From Polaribacter sejongensis (lineage in GTDB: Bacteria > Bacteroidota > Bacteroidia > Flavobacteriales > Flavobacteriaceae), in the NCBI RefSeq assembly GCF_038024065.1, contig NZ_CP150667.1:1302001-1366000 (forward strand): a stretch of 64,000 nt of DNA, given 5' to 3'. The notes under the pieces were generated by a model, which worked only from the letters and a program-made list of their open reading frames with translations, made no database searches and was not told the DNA's origin. This document shows, piece by piece, positions 32,767-41,819 of this stretch (position 1 is its first letter; each line of letters begins with the position of its first letter). The position numbers and the translations under genes are program-made.

Positions 32767-32801
32767 ATTACGAATTATCAATTATCATTTACGAATTAAT
32801 C
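32767..32801 (-). repeat. TCGTAAT-type heptads in the recR leader
   Basis: On the plus strand the units are ATTACGA, ATTATCA, ATTATCA, TTTACGA, ATTAATC in register. On the minus strand they read TCGTAAT-like heptads running into the recR start. Confidence 0.75.
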
Positions 32802-32827
32802 CTTTAAAATTTTTAAAAAGTATATCT

Positions 32828-32862
32828 TCGTAATTGTTAAATCGTAATTCGTAATTTATCTA
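32828..32862 (+). repeat. TCGTAAT heptads in the symporter leader
   Basis: TCGTAAT, TGTTAAA, TCGTAAT, TCGTAAT, TTATCTA in register, ending exactly at the symporter ATG. The array is the mirror of the one at 32767-32801. Confidence 0.75.
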
Positions 32863-34293
32863 ATGCAACCACTTTACATACTCCTTTTAATAGTCGCTTA
32901 TTTTACGGTATTAATCGGTATTTCTTACCTCACCGGAAAATCTGCAGACAATAAAACCTTTTTTAAGGCAGATAACTCTTCACCTTGGTATTTAGTTGCT
33001 TTTGGTATGATTGGCGCTTCACTTTCTGGCGTTACCTTTATCTCGGTTCCTGGTTGGGTAGAAACAGATTCTATGAGCTATTTTCAAATGGTTTTAGGGT
33101 ATGTTGTTGGGTATGCAATTATTGGTTTGGTTTTACTTCCGTTGTATTACAAACTGAATCTAACTTCTATTTACACCTATTTACAAGATCGTTTTGGTAA
33201 TTATTCTTACAAAACTGGCGCTAGTTTCTTTTTACTTTCTAGAATCGTTGGCGCTGCGTTCAGACTCTTTTTAGTTGCAAATGTGTTACAAGCAATTTTA
33301 TTTGATGCTTACGGCGTTCCGTTTTGGGTAACTGTTTCCATTACTATTTTATTAATTTGGTTATATACTTTTAAAGGAGGTATCAAAACCATTGTATGGA
33401 CAGATACTTTACAAACTTTATTTATGCTAATTGCGGTAGGCGTTTGTATCTACACCATTTCTAGCGAAATGAAAATTGACAATCTATTTACCTATGTTGC
33501 CGATAGCGAAATGTCTAAAACTTTCTTTTTTGATGACATAAAAGCTGGAAATTATTTCTGGAAGCAGTTTTTATCGGGTGCTTTTATTGCTGTTGTAATG
33601 ACGGGTTTAGACCAAGATATGATGCAAAAAAACTTAACCTGTAGAAATTTAAAAGATGCGCAGAAAAACATGTTTTGGTTTACAATTGTGTTGGTAATTG
33701 TCAACTTTTTCTTTTTAGCATTAGGTATTTTATTAACAGATTACGCACAACAAGCAGGAATTGAAGCTCACAAAGACGAGCTTTTTCCAATTATTGCAAC
33801 ACAAGGAAACTTAGGTTTGGCTACTGCCCTATTCTTTTTATTGGGTTTAATTGCAGCAGCTTATTCTAGTGCAGATTCGGCCTTAACTTCATTAACCACT
33901 TCTTTTAGTATCGATATTTTAGAGATTGATAAAAAGAAAGATAAAAACGAACAAGAAAAAATTAGAAAGAAGATTCATATTATATTCTCTTTTGTATTGA
34001 TTGCAACCATTCTAATCTTTAAATATTTTATTGCTGATGCTAGTGTTATTGCAAAAATATTCACGTTTGCAGGTTATACGTACGGACCTTTATTAGGTTT
34101 ATATGCTTTTGGAATGTTTACTAAAATAAAAGTAAAAGATAAATTGATACCTGCCATTTGCATCATTGCTCCGATTCTTACGTATGTAATTAGTTTTTAC
34201 TCTAAAGAAAAACTTGGTTTCGACTTTGGCTTTTTTGTATTGGTTTTAAACGGCTTTTTAACCTTTATTGGATTGTATTTAGCAAAGAAGTAA
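32863..34293 (+). CDS. sodium:solute symporter (SSS family)
   Basis: 476 residues and about 13 membrane helices. SSS features: the first helix MQPLYILLLIVAYFTVLIGI, then KADNSSPWYLVAFGMIGASLSGVTFISVPG (sodium-site helix) near 39-66, FKGGIKTIVWTDTLQ near 168-182 (SSS signature region) and SSADSALTSLTTSFSIDIL near 336-354. The substrate is unknown; the family takes up sugars, amino acids, vitamins, sialic acid or monocarboxylates. No catabolic genes lie next to it. Confidence 0.93.
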   Translation: MQPLYILLLIVAYFTVLIGISYLTGKSADNKTFFKADNSSPWYLVAFGMIGASLSGVTFISVPGWVETDSMSYFQMVLGYVVGYAIIGLVLLPLYYKLNLTSIYTYLQDRFGNYSYKTGASFFLLSRIVGAAFRLFLVANVLQAILFDAYGVPFWVTVSITILLIWLYTFKGGIKTIVWTDTLQTLFMLIAVGVCIYTISSEMKIDNLFTYVADSEMSKTFFFDDIKAGNYFWKQFLSGAFIAVVMTGLDQDMMQKNLTCRNLKDAQKNMFWFTIVLVIVNFFFLALGILLTDYAQQAGIEAHKDELFPIIATQGNLGLATALFFLLGLIAAAYSSADSALTSLTTSFSIDILEIDKKKDKNEQEKIRKKIHIIFSFVLIATILIFKYFIADASVIAKIFTFAGYTYGPLLGLYAFGMFTKIKVKDKLIPAICIIAPILTYVISFYSKEKLGFDFGFFVLVLNGFLTFIGLYLAKK

Positions 34294-34420
34294 TTTGGGT
34301 TGTTTCTAAGCTTATTTTTAGATAAATTCGTTAACTTGTGATGTTAAACATTAAACCGTTTGATAACAATTTAGCTACCTACAAGGCTTAAAAAAAATAA
34401 ATGAAAAAGATAAATAAAAT

Positions 34421-36976
34421 ATGGCTTCAACAACAACTAATAAAAAAACCATAGTTGATTTTCTATGGGAATGGGCTGAAAATAATGGAGAGTGGAGTAA
34501 ACTTTTAATAAGCAAGATTGTACAAACAGAAAATGATTTAATTAATACAGATAGACAATTAGTATTTGACTATTTCTTGCAATCCATAAAACTACATTCA
34601 GGATTAACACCTTTAAAAACTATAAAACCAAGTTATACTCCTACTAATAAAAAAATTGAATTAGAAACTTTATCAAATATTCAAGGAGTTAATAGACTCG
34701 CCAAAAATCAATCAATACAATTTAGTGAAAATCTTACTGTTATTTTTGGAGAGAATGGAACAGGTAAAACAGGATATGGAAGAATATTAAAAACTCTTGG
34801 TTATAGTTATGACAGCCACAACAATATACTTTCAGATATTTATTCAGGTAGCCAACCTCAATCAGCTGATATAAAATTCAAAACAAATAGTAACAGTCAA
34901 GTTTTTAATTGGAATGGAAGTAACAAAAATACCGATTTAGAAAATATTTCTGTTTTTAATAATAATTGTGTTCAAATCACACTATCTGATAGACAACTGA
35001 TAGTTACTCCTATTGGTTTTCATCTATTTAACTTAGTAACTTCTGAATTAAATAAATTACAAGATTTATTTAATATAAAAATTAGTAACTATCCAACTTT
35101 ATTACCTTGGGTAGATAGTTTGAATAAAGACACGATCCAGAAAAAATATATTTCATCTTTATCTAAAACTTCCTCAGATTTAACTCTAACTCAAATATCA
35201 ACTTTTTCTAACTTACGAGAGAACGAATTAAAAGATAGTGAGAATGAATTAAAGGATTTAAATAAAACACTTCTTCAAAAAGAAATTGAAAATATTAATT
35301 CCTCCATTCTAGAGTTATCTACGATTAAAAAAAGTATTAATGAAGCTAAAACCCTATTAAATAAAGAAAATTGGGAAATCTTAATTAATTTTAACGAACA
35401 AATTAAGGTTTTAGAGAGTAAAACGAAAAAAGGGATTAAAGAAATTGCAGAATCAAATGGAATTGATTTTTACGAAACTCAACAATTCCAAACATTTCTT
35501 AAATCCGCAGAGGAATATATTAAAATTATTGATAAACCTGATTATCCAACGGAACAAGATAATTGTGTTTATTGTTTACAACCGCTTCAAAGTACAGCTA
35601 AAGAATTACTAGACAATTATAGAAATTTATTGAATGATAAGACAGAGGCAAATTTAGAAGTCATCAAAGAGAAAAAATTACTTTTAATAAATCAAATTAA
35701 AAAAATTGATACTAGTTTAAATTTTCATCAATCAACTTATGGATTAAATTGTGATAATGAAGCTATCCAACCTAATGAAATTACAGAGTACAATAAAATT
35801 TTGGATAAACTGAAAACTACCTTTACAAAAGAAAAAGTTGATAAAGAATCAACCTTTAATTTTGATTATGACAAATACTTAAAAATATTCAACGAGAAAA
35901 AAGAAAATATAAACGAAACTTTAAAAATAAAAAAAGAATTATTACTTAACCTAGGTCAAAAAGAAACTCAATTAAAGAGTAAAATTAATGAACTTAAAGA
36001 TAGAAAGTTTATATCAAAAAAAACAACTGAAATTAAACAAGTAATTTCGAATCATAAAGTTCTTTCAATTCTAAATTCGAATATAAATAAATTTAATACT
36101 AATTCAATTAGCCGAAAAACCAGCGAAGCAAGAGATGAATTAGTTCAATCAAATTTTGGAGTCCTTTTTAAAGATGAGCTTAAATCGTTCAGAAAATCAC
36201 ATCTTAAAATTGATTTAAGTTTTGGGACAAATCGAGGTAATTCTAAAATTTCACATAAAATCAACTCATATTCTCTTACAGATATATTGAGCGAAGGAGA
36301 ACAAAAGGCGATTGCACTTTCAGAATTTCTAACTGAATTACAATTAGACAATATTAAAGCTCCTGTTATTTTTGATGATCCCGTTAATAGTTTAGATCAT
36401 AATATAATCGATGATGTAGCAAAAAGACTTATTAAACTTTCAAAGGAAAGGCAAGTAGTTATTTTTACACACAGTGTTTTATTGTTCAATAGTTTTTTAC
36501 ATTTTAGTAAACAATCAAGTTTTAAATCACTCAAATATAAATTTTACAACACTAAAAATAATTTTAAAGAAACAGGGTTTGTTACTGAAGCCGAAGAAGA
36601 AATTAATAAAGTTAAAAGCTATACCGGTAAAATAAATACCATTCTAAATAATACCCCTAAAGGAAAATCTGAAACTGATTTAGCAGAAGATGGTTATGGG
36701 TATTTACGTTCTGCAATAGAATTATTTGTAGAAATTGATATATTTCAAGGAACTGTAAAAAGATATCAGAAAAATATTGCATTAACATCTTTTCTTAAAG
36801 TGGACGGAATAAAACTGAATCAGCATAAAGAAAAACTTAATGAGATATTTGAAAGATGTTGCGGTTATATTAAAGGGCATAGTAATCCTGAACAGATTCA
36901 TAATGACCCTACTCTTATCGAATTAAAATCAGATTTTGATAATTTTATCGCGATAAGAAGTTCTTTTTTAAATTAG
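34421..36976 (+). CDS. RloC/PrrC-like SMC-type ATPase with CxxC hook, possible defence nuclease
   Basis: 851 residues. An N-terminal helical domain (1-80, with DFLWEWAENNGEW) precedes an ABC/SMC-type ATPase split by coiled coil. Walker A GENGTGKT is at 110-117, coiled coil spans about 265-545 with a CxxC (Cys382, Cys385) near its middle like the zinc hook of RloC and Rad50, then come the ABC signature LSEGE (623-627), Walker B VIFDDP (649-654) and switch His684. The last 160 residues have Arg763 and Glu767 four apart, and His802, compared with the Arg-Glu-His anticodon-nuclease triad of PrrC (spacing 4 and 32). Architecture supports the AAA_13/RloC family; nuclease activity is a hypothesis. 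No restriction-modification genes are adjacent. Confidence 0.7.
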   Translation: MASTTTNKKTIVDFLWEWAENNGEWSKLLISKIVQTENDLINTDRQLVFDYFLQSIKLHSGLTPLKTIKPSYTPTNKKIELETLSNIQGVNRLAKNQSIQFSENLTVIFGENGTGKTGYGRILKTLGYSYDSHNNILSDIYSGSQPQSADIKFKTNSNSQVFNWNGSNKNTDLENISVFNNNCVQITLSDRQLIVTPIGFHLFNLVTSELNKLQDLFNIKISNYPTLLPWVDSLNKDTIQKKYISSLSKTSSDLTLTQISTFSNLRENELKDSENELKDLNKTLLQKEIENINSSILELSTIKKSINEAKTLLNKENWEILINFNEQIKVLESKTKKGIKEIAESNGIDFYETQQFQTFLKSAEEYIKIIDKPDYPTEQDNCVYCLQPLQSTAKELLDNYRNLLNDKTEANLEVIKEKKLLLINQIKKIDTSLNFHQSTYGLNCDNEAIQPNEITEYNKILDKLKTTFTKEKVDKESTFNFDYDKYLKIFNEKKENINETLKIKKELLLNLGQKETQLKSKINELKDRKFISKKTTEIKQVISNHKVLSILNSNINKFNTNSISRKTSEARDELVQSNFGVLFKDELKSFRKSHLKIDLSFGTNRGNSKISHKINSYSLTDILSEGEQKAIALSEFLTELQLDNIKAPVIFDDPVNSLDHNIIDDVAKRLIKLSKERQVVIFTHSVLLFNSFLHFSKQSSFKSLKYKFYNTKNNFKETGFVTEAEEEINKVKSYTGKINTILNNTPKGKSETDLAEDGYGYLRSAIELFVEIDIFQGTVKRYQKNIALTSFLKVDGIKLNQHKEKLNEIFERCCGYIKGHSNPEQIHNDPTLIELKSDFDNFIAIRSSFLN

Positions 36977-37153
36977 TATAAAATGCACAGCAGGTAACAA
37001 TGGGGCTAAAAAATCGCTAAATTAAATAAGATAAAACATAAAAACATAATTTTAAACATCGGAAAATTGCGTTTTCAAAAGCGCAACTTTCCATATTCTA
37101 AACCGTTAGCAAATTCAATAAAAAAAACAAGCATATATCATTTTATAAATAAT

Positions 37154-38341
37154 ATGAAAAAATCAATTTCAATCATTGGCTCCGGACCTTCCGCCCTACT
37201 CTTAGCAGCGTTTTTAGATATTAAAAAATTTGATGTTACTATTTATGAAAAAAATAAAACAGCAGGTAGAAAACTTTTGGTTGCCGGAAAAGGTGGTTTT
37301 AATTTGACACATTCAGAACCTATTCTAGATTTTATTGAACGTTATACTCCTAATGATGTTTTAAAAAATGCTTTATTAAAATTCACCAATGATGATTTTA
37401 GAAATTGGCTACAATCCATTGGAATTCCTACCTATATCGGCAGTAGCAAGAGAATTTATCCAGAAGAAGGAATAAAACCAATAACCGTTTTAAATACTAT
37501 TTTAAATCATTTAAAAGAAAAAGGAATCGTTTTTAAATACGAACACACTTTTTCTGGTTGGGATGTAGAAAGTAATTTAATAATCAATGACAAGATTATT
37601 CATTCTGATTACACGGCTTTCTCTTTAGGTGGCGCTAGTTGGAAAATTACTGGTTCTGACGGAAGTTGGTTAGAAACATTTCAAGAAAAAGGCATAAAAA
37701 CACTACCATTTGAAGCTTCTAACTGTGCTTTTAAAATTGATTGGAATCCAGAATTCATCAAACAGAATGAAGGAAATCCTTTGAAAAATATTGCTATTTC
37801 TTGTGCTGACAAAACACAAAAAGGAGAAGCTGTAATTACCAAATTCGGAATAGAAGGAAATGCTATTTACGCCTTGAGTCCGCAGATTAGAGCACAACTA
37901 AAATCCGAAGAAAAAGCAATGGTTTACATCGATTTTAAGCCTACTTTTTCTTTGGAAGATGTAAATAATAAAATTGTAAATTCATCTTTTAAAAATACTA
38001 CTCAAATTTTAAAGAAAGGATTAAAATTAAGCACTTCACAAATAGATTTACTTAAAATTTATCTTTCTAAAGAAGACTATTTAAATGCAGCAGTTTTATC
38101 AAAAAACATTAAAAATTTTCCTTTAGAAATTACAGACTTAGGTAAGTTAAATGCAGCGATTTCTACCGTTGGTGGAATTGACATAAATGCTGTAGACACT
38201 CATTTTCAATTAGATAAAATCCCAAATCAATTTTGTATTGGAGAAATGTTAAATTGGGATGCTCCAACTGGAGGATATTTAATTCAGGGTTGTGCAAGTT
38301 CTGGAGTTTATCTAGCAAAACATATCAATAAAAATCTTTAA
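37154..38341 (+). CDS. HI0933-like NAD(P)/FAD-dependent oxidoreductase
   Basis: 395 residues from the ATG at 37154. An open frame continues 29 codons upstream but lacks family similarity, and the FAD-binding strand begins right after this Met (SIIGSGPSALLLAAFLDI, GxGxxA type). The second family signature GRKLLVAGKGGFNLTHSE is near 40-58. The C-terminus has the usual GGYLIQGCASSGVYLA FAD-contact segment. These flavoproteins are of unknown physiological role; relatives include BaiN. It is not clearly in an operon with the ATPase before it. Confidence 0.88.
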   Translation: MKKSISIIGSGPSALLLAAFLDIKKFDVTIYEKNKTAGRKLLVAGKGGFNLTHSEPILDFIERYTPNDVLKNALLKFTNDDFRNWLQSIGIPTYIGSSKRIYPEEGIKPITVLNTILNHLKEKGIVFKYEHTFSGWDVESNLIINDKIIHSDYTAFSLGGASWKITGSDGSWLETFQEKGIKTLPFEASNCAFKIDWNPEFIKQNEGNPLKNIAISCADKTQKGEAVITKFGIEGNAIYALSPQIRAQLKSEEKAMVYIDFKPTFSLEDVNNKIVNSSFKNTTQILKKGLKLSTSQIDLLKIYLSKEDYLNAAVLSKNIKNFPLEITDLGKLNAAISTVGGIDINAVDTHFQLDKIPNQFCIGEMLNWDAPTGGYLIQGCASSGVYLAKHINKNL

Positions 38342-38409
38342 AAAGGCTGTTTTAGAGTGTTAATACTCTTAAAATATTCTGTATTTTTACTGTATAGAAT
38401 TTATATATA

Positions 38410-39057
38410 ATGTCTAAAGATTTAAGTAATTACAGAAAATCCTACGAAAAACAAGAACTTTTAGAAAGTACTTGTCCAGAAAATCCCATGGAATTTTTCC
38501 AGACTTGGTTTCTAAAAGCCGATACATCAAACATGGTAGATGAAAGTAATGCCATGACTGTATCTTCCATTGGTTTAGATGGTTTCCCTAAAAGTAGAGT
38601 TGTTTTATTAAAAAAATTCACTTGGGAAGGCTTTATATTTTACACCAATTACAATTCGGAAAAAGGAAAAGCAATTGCTGCCAATAACAATATTTGTTTG
38701 TCTTTCTTCTGGCCTGCGCTAGAACAACAGATTATTATAAAGGGAAACGCAGAAATATTAGCCGAAAACTTATCTGACGGTTATTTTGATTCTAGACCAG
38801 ACGGTAGCAAATTAGGTGCCTGGGCATCTAACCAAAGTGCTGTAGTTAGCTCTAGAGAAGAATTAGATGGTAATTTAAAGACTTTTGAAAACCAATTTGA
38901 AGGAAAAGAAATACTTAGACCTAAGCATTGGGGCGGTTATTTGGTAAAACCAATTTCTATAGAATTTTGGCAAGGGAGACCAAATAGAATGCATGATAGA
39001 ATAAGATATACCTTAGAAGAAGATTTTTCTTGGAAAAAAGAAAGATTAGCACCATAA
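38410..39057 (+). CDS. pdxH: pyridoxamine 5'-phosphate oxidase
   Basis: 215 residues, normal length. It oxidises pyridoxine or pyridoxamine phosphate to PLP with FMN and O2. Family segments: AMTVSSIGLDGFPKSRVVLLKKF (near 43-65, FMN site), FYTNYNSEKGKAI, the LGAWASNQSAVVSSREEL segment, and the C-terminal FWQGRPNRMHDRIRY (near 186-200, substrate site). The window encodes several PLP users (hemL, the sulfonolipid pair), although not in the same operon. Two small genes follow closely on the same strand. Confidence 0.96.
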   Translation: MSKDLSNYRKSYEKQELLESTCPENPMEFFQTWFLKADTSNMVDESNAMTVSSIGLDGFPKSRVVLLKKFTWEGFIFYTNYNSEKGKAIAANNNICLSFFWPALEQQIIIKGNAEILAENLSDGYFDSRPDGSKLGAWASNQSAVVSSREELDGNLKTFENQFEGKEILRPKHWGGYLVKPISIEFWQGRPNRMHDRIRYTLEEDFSWKKERLAP

Positions 39058-39091
39058 ATATTTATATTTACAACTCAACAATTAGAATTGA

Positions 39092-39580
39092 ATGAAAACT
39101 TTATACATTGTTAGGCACGCAAAATCTTCTTGGGAATACTCAGGAATAGAAGATATTGACAGACCTCTAAAAAAACGCGGCATAAAAGACGCACATTTAA
39201 TGTCTAAATTCTTATCAACAGAAATAGACAGACCAGATGTTTTTGTATCAAGTAGTGCCAACAGAGCGCTACATACAGCAATTATTTTTTGTGAAAACTT
39301 CGAGTTTCCTTTATCTAACCTTCAAGTAAAAAGACAATTGTACAGCTTTAGCGACGGTTATTTAGTAAAAACAGTAAATGCTTTAGACGATGGTTTTAAT
39401 TCTGCTATCATTTTTAGCCATGATCACGGTATTAATACCTTTGTAAATAAGTTTGGTAACAAACCTATTTCGCATGTATCTACTTGCGGAGTTGTAGGTA
39501 TTCAGTTTGAAGATAAACATTGGAAAAACATAAAAAAAGGGAAAACGTTTATGATAGAATTCCCTAAGAACCATAAATAA
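39092..39580 (+). CDS. histidine phosphatase family protein (SixA-like)
   Basis: 162 residues. The RHG-type motif is LYIVRHAKSSW, with the phosphohistidine at His8. RPLKKRGIKDA, SSSANRALHTA and the second catalytic His in FSHDHGIN are family-typical. SixA dephosphorylates phosphohistidine on proteins; other members of this small class have uncertain substrates. It ends 6 bases before the Ppx/GppA gene, so the two phosphatase-related genes are cotranscribed, a frequent pairing in Flavobacteriia. Confidence 0.9.
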   Translation: MKTLYIVRHAKSSWEYSGIEDIDRPLKKRGIKDAHLMSKFLSTEIDRPDVFVSSSANRALHTAIIFCENFEFPLSNLQVKRQLYSFSDGYLVKTVNALDDGFNSAIIFSHDHGINTFVNKFGNKPISHVSTCGVVGIQFEDKHWKNIKKGKTFMIEFPKNHK

Positions 39581-39586
39581 AATAGT

Positions 39587-40483
39587 TTGTTAGAAATTAA
39601 GAAATATGGAGCTATAGATATTGGATCAAATGCAATTAGATTACTAATATCCAACGTTATAGTATCTGACGACAAAGAGCCTCAGTTTAAAAAATCTTCT
39701 TTAGTACGTGTTCCTATTCGTTTAGGAGCAGATGCTTTTGTTGGTGGAATTATCTGCGAGAAAAACATCACCAGAATGATTAATGCTATGGAAGCATTTA
39801 AGTTATTAATGGATGTAAATGGTGTAGAAAGATATAAAGCCTGTGCAACTTCTGCGATGCGAGAAGCAGAAAACGGTAAGGAAGTTGTTGAAAAAATTTT
39901 TAAAGAAACTGGTGTTAAAATTGATATTATTGGAGGTAAAGAAGAAGCCGCTATAATTTCATCTACAGATCTAAATCAATTAATACAAGGTGATAACTCT
40001 TACCTTTATGTTGATGTTGGTGGTGGTAGTACAGAGTTTACCATATTTTCTGAAGGTAAAATTCTTACTTCTAAATCTTTTAAAATGGGAACAGTACGTT
40101 TGTTAAGTAACAAAAAAGCTGTGAACAAAGAAATTTTTGCCAACGTAGAAAAATGGATAAAGAAAAATACTAAAGATTTAAAGAAAGTATCTTTAATTGG
40201 TTCTGGCGGTAACATTAATAAGTTATTTAAAATGTCTGGACGAGCAGAAGGAAAACCTATTTCTTATATTTATCTGAATGCTCAGTATCAATTCTTAAAA
40301 CAAATGACGTATGATGAACGCATCTCTGAGTTAAGTTTAAACCCAGATAGAGCAGATGTTATTATACCAGCAACCAAAATTTACTTGTCTGCTATGAAAT
40401 GGAGTGGAGCTAGAAAAATTTATGTCCCTAAAATTGGACTGTCTGACGGTATCATTAAAAGCTTATTTTACAATAAGTTGTGA
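39587..40483 (+). CDS. Ppx/GppA family phosphatase
   Basis: 298 residues, one ASKHA-fold phosphatase unit (the C-terminal HD domain of full-length Ppx is missing, as usual for this short form). P-loop AIDIGSNAIRLL near 9-20, DVGGGSTEF near 144-152 and GTVRL near 169-173. It hydrolyses exopolyphosphate or the 5' gamma-phosphate of pppGpp; which cannot be told. I accept a TTG start at 39587 because no in-frame ATG precedes the P-loop and the resulting MLEIKKYGAIDIG matches the family N-terminus. Confidence 0.92.
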   Translation: MLEIKKYGAIDIGSNAIRLLISNVIVSDDKEPQFKKSSLVRVPIRLGADAFVGGIICEKNITRMINAMEAFKLLMDVNGVERYKACATSAMREAENGKEVVEKIFKETGVKIDIIGGKEEAAIISSTDLNQLIQGDNSYLYVDVGGGSTEFTIFSEGKILTSKSFKMGTVRLLSNKKAVNKEIFANVEKWIKKNTKDLKKVSLIGSGGNINKLFKMSGRAEGKPISYIYLNAQYQFLKQMTYDERISELSLNPDRADVIIPATKIYLSAMKWSGARKIYVPKIGLSDGIIKSLFYNKL

Positions 40484-40593
40484 TTTTTTTATGATTTCTT
40501 TAACATAATTTGTATTTTTGGGTAACGTGATGTGACTTACTAAAAAAGTTTGTGTCATAAAACTGAACTATTAACACAAAATACAAGTTTATT

Positions 40594-41694
40594 ATGAAAA
40601 AAATTTTACTAAGTGCTACATTATTAATGTTTGGAGCAACAGCGTTTGCTCAAGACTTACCACAGAATCCAGAACCAGGAAAGTGTTATGTTCGATGTAA
40701 AACTCCAGAAGTTTGGAAAAACGAAGATGTTACAATAGAAGTAGCTCCGGCTTACAAGAAAATTGTTACGCATCCTGCAGAATACAATACAGTAACTGAA
40801 AGAGTATTAGTTAAAGAAGCTGGACAACGTTTAGTTGTTGTACCTGCTGTATGGGAAAACAAAACAGTTAGCTATACTGCCAAAGTAGATGCAAATAAGT
40901 TAAGTGTAGTTAATGCTACTTTTAATTCAGATTCTCAAACAATAGAAACAAAAGCTGCTTCTGCTAATTGGGAAATGAGTGAAAAAGCACCTGATTGTGA
41001 ATCTAGCGATCCTAACGATTGTAGATACTGGTGTTTTGTACCTGTTGCTGCTCAATATGTAACAGTACCTTTAACTAAATTAGATAAAGACGCAACTACT
41101 GTATCTAACAAAGTTCCTGGATATGATAAAACATATACTACTAAAGTAATGGTAACGCCACCTACTACTAAATCTATTGAGATTCCTGCAGAATATGGAA
41201 GCATCAATAAAACAGTTTTAGTAAAAGATGCATGGCAAGAAGAAGTTACTGTTGATGCTAAATACAAAACGGTTACTAAAGAAATTTTAGTTAATAAAGG
41301 TGGATTAACAACTTGGAAAGAGGTTGAATGTGAATTAGTAAACAATACAATTTTACCAATTAACTGGAATTTAGGAAGCGCTACTTTAACTTCTACAGCA
41401 AAAGGAATTATCGATACAAGATTATTACCTGTTTTAAAAACTGGTGTATCTGTAGCTTTAGAATCTCATACAGACTCTAGAGGTACTAAATCATCTAACC
41501 AAGACTTGTCTGAAAGAAGAGCTCAAGCAGTAACTAACTATTTAATTTCTAAAGGTATTAACCCAAGTAAATTAACTGGTAATGGTTACGGTGAAGCTAA
41601 ATTAACTAACAGATGTGCTGATGGTGTTTCTTGTACAGAGGCGCAACACAGAGCTAATAGAAGAACTACATTTAGAGTAGTAAATGAAAAATAA
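40594..41694 (+). CDS. OmpA family outer-membrane protein with PAEY/VLVK repeats
   Basis: 366 residues with a signal peptide (MKKILLSATLLMFGATAFAQ). The C-terminal ~120 residues are an OmpA peptidoglycan-binding domain (ALESHTDSRGTKSSNQDLSERRA near 290-312, RANRRTTFRV at the end). The N-terminal part has no barrel pattern. Instead it contains two related units, PAEYNTVTERVLVKEAG (61-77) and PAEYGSINKTVLVKDAW (near 200-216), each followed by a partly similar strand-rich segment. Six Cys residues suggest disulfides. Probably a periplasmic or outer-membrane anchor protein; the repeats' role is unknown. Followed by a strong terminator. Confidence 0.9.
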   Translation: MKKILLSATLLMFGATAFAQDLPQNPEPGKCYVRCKTPEVWKNEDVTIEVAPAYKKIVTHPAEYNTVTERVLVKEAGQRLVVVPAVWENKTVSYTAKVDANKLSVVNATFNSDSQTIETKAASANWEMSEKAPDCESSDPNDCRYWCFVPVAAQYVTVPLTKLDKDATTVSNKVPGYDKTYTTKVMVTPPTTKSIEIPAEYGSINKTVLVKDAWQEEVTVDAKYKTVTKEILVNKGGLTTWKEVECELVNNTILPINWNLGSATLTSTAKGIIDTRLLPVLKTGVSVALESHTDSRGTKSSNQDLSERRAQAVTNYLISKGINPSKLTGNGYGEAKLTNRCADGVSCTEAQHRANRRTTFRVVNEK

Positions 41695-41725
41695 TTTTAT
41701 TTTTCTAATATAATTTAGAACAACA

Positions 41726-41755
41726 AAAACCGAAGCATATTGCTTCGGTTTTTTT
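41726..41755. terminator. terminator after the OmpA gene
   Basis: Stem AAAACCGAAGCA/TGCTTCGGTTTT with an ATAT loop and further T residues. Confidence 0.85.
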
Positions 41756-41819
41756 ATGCAATAAAACTAGATATAAGAACCTATAACAGAAAGTGTTGTT
41801 AAGTTATAAGTATATTTTT

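Noticed and set aside
34421-36976. Rad50/SbcC recombination protein
   Set aside because: It is short (851 residues), has an extra C-terminal domain and an N-terminal domain before Walker A, and there is no SbcD/Mre11 gene beside it.
41052-41345. 97-codon antisense open frame inside the OmpA gene
   Set aside because: Shadow frame rich in Thr, Val and Ser; no promoter or recognisable domain.
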